Shown here in pieces: positions 1 to 5,472 of a stretch of 5,472 bases of DNA. The notes beneath the pieces were generated by a model that was not told the origin of the DNA, made no database searches, and saw only the letters and a list, made by a program, of their open reading frames with translations. Position 1 is the stretch's first letter. Each line of letters starts with the position of its first letter. This DNA is from an uncultured Marinilabiliaceae bacterium. GTDB taxonomy: Bacteria; Bacteroidota; Bacteroidia; Bacteroidales; Marinilabiliaceae. Location: contig CAJONN010000211.1 of the NCBI GenBank assembly GCA_905235955.1, positions 1-5,472 of the forward strand. Direction: 5' to 3'. The position numbers were made by a program, and so were the translations under genes.

Positions 1-343
1 TATAGTTTTCCCAAATGTTGATGGTTGGAAATGTAGTCCTAACTTGTCAATGGATAAAGTGATAATAAACCACGGCGATTATGTGGCAGTGCATGATGCA
101 GATGGAAGTCTATTGCAGAAATTACCTTATCCACCAGAACCGATATCAAATCTAAAGAATGAGTTTGGTGGTTATGAGTACAAACGGGAATACATGAGAT
201 GTTATTGGAATAAGAAAAAGAATGGAGAATGGTGCATAGCCATGGAAATATGGTGGCGCAGTTGGCGTTTTTGTATTGAGACGCGTGAGTTTAACCCTGA
301 CACATTAGAGTTTGGCGAAGTATTGACTACATCTGCCAATTGA
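1..343 (+). CDS. 3' end of an unrecognised small-protein gene, 5' end outside the window
   Basis: The frame beginning at base 2 is open from the window edge to a TGA at 341-343. Possible internal starts are TTG 44 and ATG 50, but the codons before them also read as plausible protein (IVFPNVDGWKCSPNL), so the gene probably begins further left. The visible part has about 113 residues. It is rich in Trp and other aromatic residues (CYWNKK, IWWRSWRFC) and has a segment HGDYVAVHDADGSLL followed by LPYPPEP. There is no signal peptide or membrane segment in the visible part, which suggests a soluble alpha/beta protein. I do not recognise the family. Its place ahead of another small gene and a large toxin-like gene would suit an immunity or accessory protein, but that is inference. 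The same frame continues coherently after the TGA, so this may be the front part of a broken gene. Confidence 0.6.
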   Translation, partial: IVFPNVDGWKCSPNLSMDKVIINHGDYVAVHDADGSLLQKLPYPPEPISNLKNEFGGYEYKREYMRCYWNKKKNGEWCIAMEIWWRSWRFCIETREFNPDTLEFGEVLTTSAN

Positions 344-490
344 ATTGAACAAGGTAAAACATTTTTCTTTTCACATGATCCATTCTCTCCTCGCAAGGAA
401 CAATATTTCAGTAAGGAAGTAGAATACTTGATTGATAGAGGTGTGATTGATTTTGTAAAAGAAGGAGATATATGGAAAGCTGTATGGTAA
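344..490 (+). pseudogene. In-frame continuation of the preceding gene after a TGA
   Basis: Directly after the TGA at 341-343 the same frame stays open for 48 codons to a TAA at 488-490. It reads as believable protein: it starts IEQGKTFFFSHDPFSP, passes through YLIDRGVIDFVKEGD and ends IWKAVW. It has no start codon of its own near the front. The simplest reading is that it is the original C-terminus of the upstream gene, cut off by a nonsense change such as GGA, CGA or TGG to TGA. Its last 19 bases overlap the start of the next gene, and such overlaps are the rule in this locus, which supports this TAA as the original stop. The alternatives are a chance open stretch or a sequencing error. Confidence 0.5.
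462..467 (+). promoter_or_regulatory. Shine-Dalgarno-like site AAGGAG
   Basis: AAGGAG lies four bases before the ATG at 472. It is the only strong ribosome binding site in front of any gene here. It favours ATG 472 over the next in-frame ATG at 484, which would be 16 bases away. It lies inside the C-terminal codons of the interrupted upstream gene. Confidence 0.5.
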
Positions 491-789
491 ACCAAGAGTA
501 TATAAAAATTATTAGTGATTTCTTTTCGAAAAACTTACCCCAGTTTGTGCAAGTATATTCAAAGAATACAATACCATATGGGCCATTTTTTTGTATAGTA
601 TATAACTATGGTGTTATTTCTGTAGAAATATGTGGAGAATGTGGACTATATATCGATATTCTAATCGATAATACAAAGTATGGTTTATGGCAATATGATA
701 AAAGTGTAAATAAATATGCATCGATAACAAAGAGTAATATAGAATTGCAATTGGGTATTTTGAAGAAATTTTTAGAAGATTTAGTATGA
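472..789 (+). CDS. Small soluble protein, possible immunity protein
   Basis: This is a 105-residue protein with no signal peptide or membrane helix. The N-terminal half is rich in aromatic and aliphatic residues (IISDFFSKNLPQF, YGPFFCIVYNYGVI). A central stretch GLYIDILIDNTKYGLWQYD looks like beta strands, and the end (NIELQLGILKKFLEDL) looks like a C-terminal helix. The size, the fold pattern and the position before a large toxin-like gene resemble the small immunity proteins of polymorphic toxin arrays, but I cannot name a family. The start is supported by AAGGAG four bases upstream. It overlaps the end of the interrupted upstream frame by 19 bases, and its TGA overlaps the ATG at 786 as ATGA. 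Base composition is AT-rich, about 30% GC in a sampled line, against about 45-52% in sampled lines of the zincin modules. If it is an immunity gene it more likely serves a cassette to the left, because the gene to its right has its own membrane partner downstream. Confidence 0.65.
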   Translation: MESCMVNQEYIKIISDFFSKNLPQFVQVYSKNTIPYGPFFCIVYNYGVISVEICGECGLYIDILIDNTKYGLWQYDKSVNKYASITKSNIELQLGILKKFLEDLV

Positions 790-897
790 CTCTGCTACGC
801 GAGAATATCAAAGAGAAAGATTCACAAGTTACAAAGAGTGGCAACGTAAAATTCTTTGGCACAGGAGATTATCTATTCGATACTTACGATATATTTG
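786..897 (+). pseudogene. Detached 5' part of the first zincin gene, upstream of the frameshift
   Basis: An ATG at 786 overlaps the previous stop as ATGA. It opens a frame whose first 37 codons (MTLLRENIKEKDS through FFGTGDYLFDTYDIF) align with residues about 118-153 of the second zincin protein (LLSEHNAYRDS through FSKVGTENYGFDYW). After base 897 this frame loses the similarity and ends at a TGA at 999-1001, while the frame starting GGC 898 takes over with GKTGYADRFP. Dropping one G from the GGG at 897-899 would join the two parts into a protein of about 887 residues. This fragment is therefore the true N-terminus of the following gene, separated by a one-base insertion or a sequencing error. 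A separate 71-residue gene (786-1001) is unlikely. Confidence 0.65.
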
Positions 898-1750
898 GGC
901 AAGACAGGTTACGCCGACCGCTTCCCAAGCATTGGCGAAGGCGATTACAAGCTAGCTTACGCTTGCGCCGAGAGCAAAAACGAGATAGCACTCAAAGCTG
1001 AACCATACAAAAATATCACCTTCAAAAACGAGCGTGGCGTGCCCGTCATTTGCAACGATGGCCTACTAAAAACAACCGCTCGTGGCGACCGTGACACAAC
1101 CGCCATTTACGCCTACAATGCAGATAATCAAATCGTTGGCAAGGTTAATATTTTGAGCTACGACAAGCAGACGCGCAAAATTTGCCTTGTGCCCATTGGC
1201 AACGCAAAAGCCCCCGATGCCACAAAAATAAAATCGCAACTTGACGAGATTTTCAAAAATCTAATGATTGATTTTGAGGTTTCGATTGCCAACAAAATTG
1301 ACATTGATTATAAAAATGGCGCTCAATTTACTCACGGCGGCAGTGGCGTGATTGGCGTATATAATGCCGACCAAAAGAGTGCAATAGCGAAACTTAAGGA
1401 ACGGAGCATTGATGAGGAAAAGGAAACGGTTTATCTATTTTTAGTAAAGGATTGCAAAGCCCTCAAAGCCAACGACAGCCCCGATGTAGTTTCGGGCTAC
1501 ATGCCGCGCGGCTATCAGTTCGGCTTCATTTATAATGAGTTTACCAACGCTCGCACCATTGCCCACGAGCTTTGCCACGGCGCATTCCACCTAAAACATA
1601 CCTTCGATGCAACGGATTATTTAGCTTCTGAAGGCTCTACCGACAACCTTATGGACTACAACGGCGGCGATGTCCTCAATCATTGGCAGTGGAAAGATAT
1701 TCATCAACCGAAGAGCGTGAGGTTCAAGTGGTTGCAGGATGAAAGTGGGG
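792..1750 (+). repeat. Diverged paralogous module, copy A
   Basis: Shares its order of conserved blocks with 4339-5300: LLxE, a FGTGDYLFD-like block, ERGVPVI, YAYNAD, HGGxG, YNADQKxAI, GYMPxG, GFIYNExTNARTIAHEL, HTF, DNLMDYNGG and QW. In the best stretch, 1531-1581 against 5065-5115, I count 41 of 51 bases identical by eye. This is an old duplication of a coding module. Similarity fades past about 1750. Confidence 0.8.
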
Positions 1751-3450
1751 CGGAAGCTTGGAATGAAATAGGCACTAAAATATTGTGTATCAACGATGAA
1801 GCTGTTGTTGCAGCTATAAGAAAATACAGATATTTCTATCTGCCAGATGGGCGAATTGTTGACCTCGAAAAATATACGCCAAGCGGTTTCTATGCTGAAG
1901 ATGATGCTACGCCAGAAGCACGAGGCGCGCTCTCAACAATACGTATAAATGGTTATGACCAATCGACCATTTTCAAGACTGATGAGAATACTAAAGAACA
2001 TACGGTTGCAGGTTGGGGCTATAAAATTGGCGATAACAAAGCAAATAAAGTGCTAAGTACTGATAATATGATTGTTACAGACAAAACAGAGGCTGTGCGA
2101 GTGTTCGTATCTAAAGATGCCGTTCGCATTGAAAAAAATGGCGTTGTTGTAGAGACATTGCAACTCAGTAACGACTGCAACTGCACATACAAACAAGCTG
2201 AAAATGAATGCGATGCGTTGCTTGAGAAATATGCAAACTCGCCAATAATGCAGAATAAAACCTTACGCACTGCTATTTTGAAAAATCCATGTATTCTCGA
2301 TGGTCCGATGATTCATTTTGCGATGGACGTAGAGAAATCGCAATGGATGAAGGAGTTTGAGCAAGTATTTGGCATTGCTATTAATGCGTCACTTCTTCCC
2401 GCCGAGATAGCGATAATTTTACCCGTTGCCTTAGATGCTACAATAGAGAGTTTTACAGAAGAGGAGATTCGCCGATTCGTAGAAGGTGCTATAGTTGAGG
2501 CTACAATGTATTATTGCGTTTCGGAACTCATTGAAGATGAGATAGATTGGACAGATTTTTCATTTGATGTCTTTGTTGCTGGCTTGCGTAATGCAGCACA
2601 TCTTTCAATGATTGATCAAGCAACCTTGGCGTGTGTGCAAGGAATAGAACTTAAGTATATAAAGAATATGCTTAGCAATGGCATTGATATTAATAATCTT
2701 TCTCATATAGTATCGGAATGCGTTATATCAGGAGTGTTTGAATATTATGGCAATAGCAACTCTTCAAAACTTGCTTCTGCAATTCAGCGAAGCACAATGA
2801 CAAAATATTCACGTCTATTGAATAAACTTAATTTGCCGCAATCAACAAAAGAAAAATTGGTTAGACTATTATATAATGTTGATAATGTTAGTGGTCGCAC
2901 GCAGAAATGGAAGGATGATATTAGCAAATTGTTAACCACAGAAAATGGAGCACGAGCATTCGATGCGCTTAAGAGAGCAAGTTTTGATATATCTACATTG
3001 TCGAGCAAAAATTTCGAACGTCTATCAAATATAGTATCAAAATTTGATGACGCTGAAACGCAGAAGATTGTAGAATTGTTTAGCGGAATAAAAGATTACA
3101 ATCGCCTGCTCATATACTTGGAGCATTCAGGTAGCACTGCCGAACAATACGCAAAAGCAATGAACAGAATTGCAGAAAAGAATATGTTTGAAGCAACAGT
3201 TACTATTGGCTCTAAGACAATGAAAGCCAAAGAGTTCTTAGTAGATTATACTGACGAATTAGTGTCATATTATCATGGAGAAGATGATGGGATACAATAC
3301 TTCTATAAAATTGCTCAAAATGGCAATGGCGTCGTTGTGGCTATCAATATGATTACCAAAGAGTTGTATGATGCAGAATGTAGAATAATAGTAAATTATG
3401 ATAAAATATTAATTAATAAGTATATTAATGATACAGACAATAAAGAATAA
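856..3450 (+). CDS. Zincin metallopeptidase-domain protein, N-terminally truncated and frameshifted, toxin-like
   Basis: Read from TTG 856 this frame gives 864 residues. The first 14 lie in the wrong frame compared with the paralogue, so the native protein probably joins at 898 to the frame starting at 786. Residues about 15-300 match the second zincin protein: GVPVI and YAYNAD segments, a GLYMP-like GYMPRGYQFGFIYNE block, then HELCHGAFHLKHTF with H237, E238 and H241 as zinc and catalytic residues and H248 the likely third ligand, then DNLMDYNGG with M266 as a possible Met-turn, and WQW at 277-279. All key residues are present, so the peptidase domain looks intact. Residues about 310-435 look beta-rich. 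A Cys cluster (C441, C443, C452) follows, then a mainly helical region with a hydrophobic stretch near 507-526, and an unrecognised C-terminal end. There is no signal peptide, unlike the paralogue. The last 23 bases overlap the downstream membrane-protein gene. It is probably a degenerate or orphan cassette. The toxin role is inferred from arrangement. Confidence 0.75.
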   Translation: MAQEIIYSILTIYLGKTGYADRFPSIGEGDYKLAYACAESKNEIALKAEPYKNITFKNERGVPVICNDGLLKTTARGDRDTTAIYAYNADNQIVGKVNILSYDKQTRKICLVPIGNAKAPDATKIKSQLDEIFKNLMIDFEVSIANKIDIDYKNGAQFTHGGSGVIGVYNADQKSAIAKLKERSIDEEKETVYLFLVKDCKALKANDSPDVVSGYMPRGYQFGFIYNEFTNARTIAHELCHGAFHLKHTFDATDYLASEGSTDNLMDYNGGDVLNHWQWKDIHQPKSVRFKWLQDESGAEAWNEIGTKILCINDEAVVAAIRKYRYFYLPDGRIVDLEKYTPSGFYAEDDATPEARGALSTIRINGYDQSTIFKTDENTKEHTVAGWGYKIGDNKANKVLSTDNMIVTDKTEAVRVFVSKDAVRIEKNGVVVETLQLSNDCNCTYKQAENECDALLEKYANSPIMQNKTLRTAILKNPCILDGPMIHFAMDVEKSQWMKEFEQVFGIAINASLLPAEIAIILPVALDATIESFTEEEIRRFVEGAIVEATMYYCVSELIEDEIDWTDFSFDVFVAGLRNAAHLSMIDQATLACVQGIELKYIKNMLSNGIDINNLSHIVSECVISGVFEYYGNSNSSKLASAIQRSTMTKYSRLLNKLNLPQSTKEKLVRLLYNVDNVSGRTQKWKDDISKLLTTENGARAFDALKRASFDISTLSSKNFERLSNIVSKFDDAETQKIVELFSGIKDYNRLLIYLEHSGSTAEQYAKAMNRIAEKNMFEATVTIGSKTMKAKEFLVDYTDELVSYYHGEDDGIQYFYKIAQNGNGVVVAINMITKELYDAECRIIVNYDKILINKYINDTDNKE
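1564..1659 (+). other. Zincin active-site segment, copy A
   Basis: Encodes HELCHGAFHLKH (residues 237-248 from TTG 856) and, 14 residues later, DNLMDY (263-268). The first two His and the Glu form an HExxH zinc-binding site. The last His is followed by TF and is conserved in copy B. The pattern recalls metzincins of the pappalysin/cytophagalysin type (HExxHxxGxxHTF then NxMDY), but there is one more residue before the final His. Confidence 0.8.
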
Positions 3451-3985
3451 TAAAATCATATATGTAATTTGTTACATAATAGGCATGTTGCTTTCTATAT
3501 TAGGGTGTTATTATTTATCGTCATTTATTAGTGCTTTTGCTTATATAAGTTTTGGTATATTGGGTTATAGGCTTATAAAAACGACTTCCAATATGGATAA
3601 AGCTCCAGCTATATTTTGTAACCTATTTCTTATTTGCATTATGTCATTAGTGTTGCATTATGTAGATAAAAAACAGAAAATAAAAGAATTAGATCAATAT
3701 GGAAGTATTATAACAATAGCAATTATAGATAATGTCTATAATTACAGAGGTTATAGTGGTATAGATTGTCATTATAAGACTATATCTGATTTAACTTTAT
3801 CAACTAGTATTCTTTGTAGTGAAAATATTTCTAAAAGCAAGAATGTAAATGACACAATATTGATTAGATACTCTCGGTTATCGCATAATAAGTATTTTGT
3901 ATACAACTACTTCCCCACTCACGAAGAGATACAAGAATTCAAAAAAGGCAAACCATACGAGCCTAAAAAGCAAAAGAATAAATGA
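3428..3985 (+). CDS. Small three-helix membrane protein, candidate immunity partner
   Basis: This is a 185-residue protein. Three hydrophobic stretches, at about residues 10-30, 32-50 and 59-78, predict inner-membrane helices. A Lys-rich turn (DKKQKIKELD) follows, then a soluble domain of about 100 residues containing YRGYSGIDCHYKTISD and NDTILIRYSRLSHNKYF, ending PTHEEIQEFKKG plus a basic tail. The soluble part loosely recalls small Bacteroidota membrane proteins with a DT-I-I/V-Y strand and a final PTxEEI segment, but I assign no family. The ATG at 3428 lies inside the last codons of the large upstream gene (23-base overlap) with no Shine-Dalgarno, which suggests translational coupling. Its TGA overlaps the next ATG as ATGA. 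Sampled GC is about 32%, much lower than the zincin modules. Directly following a large toxin-like gene, it fits a membrane-bound immunity protein acting on a toxin in the periplasm or membrane; this is inference. Confidence 0.7.
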   Translation: MIQTIKNNKIIYVICYIIGMLLSILGCYYLSSFISAFAYISFGILGYRLIKTTSNMDKAPAIFCNLFLICIMSLVLHYVDKKQKIKELDQYGSIITIAIIDNVYNYRGYSGIDCHYKTISDLTLSTSILCSENISKSKNVNDTILIRYSRLSHNKYFVYNYFPTHEEIQEFKKGKPYEPKKQKNK

Positions 3986-4053
3986 CCCTACTCTACAAAA
4001 TACTATCAATCAGCGTTATCTGCGTAATCTGTGCGAGCAATATGTTTGCGCAG
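3982..4053 (+). other. Signal peptide coding segment
   Basis: Encodes residues 1-24: a short n-region with one Lys, a hydrophobic core of about 14 residues, and SNMFAQ at the end. Cys14 and Cys17 lie inside the core and are not preceded by a lipobox, so signal peptidase I rather than lipoprotein processing is expected. No matching segment exists in the first zincin gene. Confidence 0.75.
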
Positions 4054-5472
4054 AGCGATAGTATTTTGTGTGAACATCCAGATAGCACTTTCAACAACAC
4101 CATCAAAGACACCATAGTCCTCGAATATTCAAAAGGCATCGTTCCCTTTGAAACCATCCGCCGTGAAGGCACAAAATACTACGCCGTAACAACCAATGGC
4201 GATGAAGAGATAACCTCGTTCATCAACGGCAAGACGCGCGTAATGGTAAAAGACGGCGATGGTCATGAACTCGTCATCGACAAAGACGGCAACGTGATGG
4301 GCGTGGAAGAATACAAAAAATGTGGAGGAAGTGCCAAACTCCTTAGCGAGCACAACGCCTACCGCGACAGCACAATGTCAACGAGAGCCAACGTTACATT
4401 CTCAAAAGTTGGAACCGAAAATTATGGTTTTGACTATTGGCAAGGCAAAGATTATGACAAAGACGAATACCCAACCTTCAACGGCTATCGCCCGGCATAC
4501 ATTTGCGCACAGAAACAGAGCAACATAAAGGTAAAAGCGAGCCAAACCAAAGGTTTGCGCTTCATCACCGAACGCGGCGTACCAGTAATTGCCAACAATG
4601 CTGATAACACTCTGACACTCAACATTGGCACCACTGGCAAGCAAGCAGTTTATGCCTATAATGCTGATAGTGCACTCGTGGGGAAACTCTGCGTGCAGGC
4701 GTATGATGTGAAAGAGGTTAAGGTGCATTTGGTGCGTATAAATAATAATAAACAATTAGATATCAATAAGATAACAGAAAATATAAACAATATTTATTCT
4801 CAATCCCTCGTTCATCTCGACGAACTTGACCCGATAACAATTGATTTTGCCAACCATAAAAACTTCGTTCACGGCGGCAAAGGCACATTCCAAAACTACA
4901 ATGCCGACCAAAAAGCAGCCATAAAAGCCTTGCCCAAAGATGCCGACCAGAACGATTATTATCTCTTTTTCATCGAGTGTTACGACCGCTTAGACACTGC
5001 TGGCAACAAGAGCCTCGAACCCGTTGCAGGCTATATGCCCGTTGGGCGACATTATGGCTTTATCTATAATGAATACACCAATGCTCGCACCATAGCTCAC
5101 GAACTCGCCCACGGCACAAACTCGCTGCACCACACATTCTCACAAGAAAGCGAAACTTTCTACACCACCGAAAAGACTGACAATCTGATGGATTACAATG
5201 GTGGCACTGCGTTGAACCACAAGCAATGGCAGTGGGCACATGAAAAACATCGGAATGTGTTGGGATTTTTGGATGATGAGGGGGAGAGCGAGATGCGCGA
5301 ACAGTCATCGATAAAATGGCTTGGCGATTGGCTCGAAGGATATTTCTATGATGATTTGGAAAAATCAGTTGAGAACGATTTATCGCTGTATGATAAAGTG
5401 GCTTCAAATTATGACACTTACTATGAAAAATCGGCAAAAGAAAATGTAACTTTGGATTCATGGTCGGTGAGA
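3982..5472 (+). CDS. Exported zincin metallopeptidase-domain protein, 3' end outside the window
   Basis: ATG 3982 opens a frame that stays open for 497 codons to the window edge. Residues 1-23 form a signal peptide: MTLLYK, a hydrophobic core ILSISVICVICAS, and a likely cut in MFAQ before or after Gln24, typical of Bacteroidota. Residues about 25-115 hold a beta-rich region containing KDGDGHELVIDKDGN. Residues about 120-190 contain VTFSKVGTENYGFDYW, and 190-260 contain ITERGVPVIANN and YAYNAD. The peptidase segment has HGGKG (297-301), GYMPVG, then HELAHGTNSLHHTF with H373, E374 and H377 and H384 (or H383) as third ligand, then DNLMDYNGG (M403 a possible Met-turn) and QWQW (415-418). It is predicted to be exported to the periplasm or outside the cell. 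It is the intact counterpart of the truncated gene at 786-3450, differing in what follows the peptidase domain. The start overlaps the preceding stop as ATGA, implying coupled translation. It may be an exported toxin or toxin-processing protein; the substrate is unknown. Confidence 0.85.
   Translation, partial: MTLLYKILSISVICVICASNMFAQSDSILCEHPDSTFNNTIKDTIVLEYSKGIVPFETIRREGTKYYAVTTNGDEEITSFINGKTRVMVKDGDGHELVIDKDGNVMGVEEYKKCGGSAKLLSEHNAYRDSTMSTRANVTFSKVGTENYGFDYWQGKDYDKDEYPTFNGYRPAYICAQKQSNIKVKASQTKGLRFITERGVPVIANNADNTLTLNIGTTGKQAVYAYNADSALVGKLCVQAYDVKEVKVHLVRINNNKQLDINKITENINNIYSQSLVHLDELDPITIDFANHKNFVHGGKGTFQNYNADQKAAIKALPKDADQNDYYLFFIECYDRLDTAGNKSLEPVAGYMPVGRHYGFIYNEYTNARTIAHELAHGTNSLHHTFSQESETFYTTEKTDNLMDYNGGTALNHKQWQWAHEKHRNVLGFLDDEGESEMREQSSIKWLGDWLEGYFYDDLEKSVENDLSLYDKVASNYDTYYEKSAKENVTLDSWSVR
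4339..5300 (+). repeat. Diverged paralogous module, copy B
   Basis: This is the counterpart of 792-1750, beginning at the LLSE codons (residue 120 of this protein) and fading after the QWQW motif and the GFLDDEG segment. The protein blocks are in the same order. The closest stretch surrounds the YNExTNARTIAHEL codons. The 119 residues before it in this gene have no counterpart in the first copy. Confidence 0.8.
5098..5196 (+). other. Zincin active-site segment, copy B
   Basis: Encodes HELAHGTNSLHH (residues 373-384) and DNLMDY (400-405). The HExxH residues are intact. Both H383 and H384 could serve as the third ligand; H384, followed by TF, aligns with the single His of copy A. Confidence 0.8.

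Noticed and set aside
890..897. TATATTTG matches the Bacteroides -7 promoter consensus TAnnTTTG
   Set aside because: No TTTG lies at the expected spacing upstream (the nearest, at 855-858, is about 31 bases away) and the site is inside coding sequence of the zincin gene.
894..900. TTTGGGC fits the X XXY YYZ pattern of a -1 ribosomal slippery site at the frame change
   Set aside because: The joining shift needed here is +1 (from the 786 frame to the 898 frame). The heptamer is phased for a -1 shift starting from the downstream frame, the opposite direction. A simple one-base insertion explains it better.
786..1001. A separate 71-residue gene in the 786 frame
   Set aside because: Its first 37 residues match the paralogue, and the rest (Arg-rich, from DRLRRPLP on) is an out-of-frame reading of the zincin gene.
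4021..4035. Lipoprotein signal using Cys14 or Cys17 of the second zincin protein
   Set aside because: The residues before each Cys (SVI and CVI) do not form a lipobox, and a normal FAQ cleavage region follows.
4322..4528. Plus-strand 68-codon frame inside the second zincin gene
   Set aside because: It lies within a long frame with a signal peptide and zincin similarity. Its product is low-complexity Thr/Gln-rich and looks like an out-of-frame reading.
5060..5461. Minus-strand open frame of 133 codons, and others at 4402-4755, 4129-4353, 2784-3008, 2019-2270, 614-862 and 202-495
   Set aside because: They lie antisense to well-supported genes with recognisable motifs, have no credible domains, and are shadows of coding sequence.

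Overview
The window looks like an accessory, toxin-like locus from a member of the Bacteroidota, probably Bacteroidales. I infer this from three things: the style of the zincin domains (HELxHGxxxLxHTF followed by DNLMDYNGG and a QW motif, which I recall from many Bacteroidota proteins), a signal peptide ending in FAQ, and the near absence of Shine-Dalgarno sequences. No rRNA, tRNA, CRISPR array, insertion sequence or clear terminator is visible. All supported genes are on the + strand and are packed with overlaps, as in one operon or gene array.

Layout, left to right. Positions 1-343 hold the 3' end of a gene that starts outside the window. It stops at an in-frame TGA, and the same frame continues as plausible protein to a TAA at 488-490, so the gene may be broken. 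Positions 472-789 encode a small soluble protein with the only good ribosome binding site. An ATG at 786, overlapping its stop as ATGA, opens the first large zincin gene. That gene has lost its signal peptide and about 115 N-terminal residues compared with its paralogue in this window, and it changes frame at a GGG run (897-899). The rest of it stays open to 3450 with an intact zincin motif and a long C-terminal region I cannot identify. Positions 3428-3985 overlap its end and encode a three-helix membrane protein. A second ATGA overlap starts the second zincin gene at 3982. This copy has a signal peptide and an intact N-terminal region and runs off the right edge, with 497 codons visible.

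The two large genes share a diverged module of about 310 residues around the zincin motif, after which they differ. Small AT-rich genes sit directly before and after the first large gene. Shared GC-richer modules, unrelated AT-richer C-terminal regions and small overlapping partner genes are what a polymorphic toxin-immunity array looks like. The working model is: possible immunity genes (1-490 and 472-789) belonging to a cassette further left, then a truncated and frameshifted orphan zincin protein with its membrane partner, then a complete exported zincin protein whose variable end lies outside the window. The toxin and immunity roles are inference from arrangement; no toxin or immunity family was recognised with certainty.
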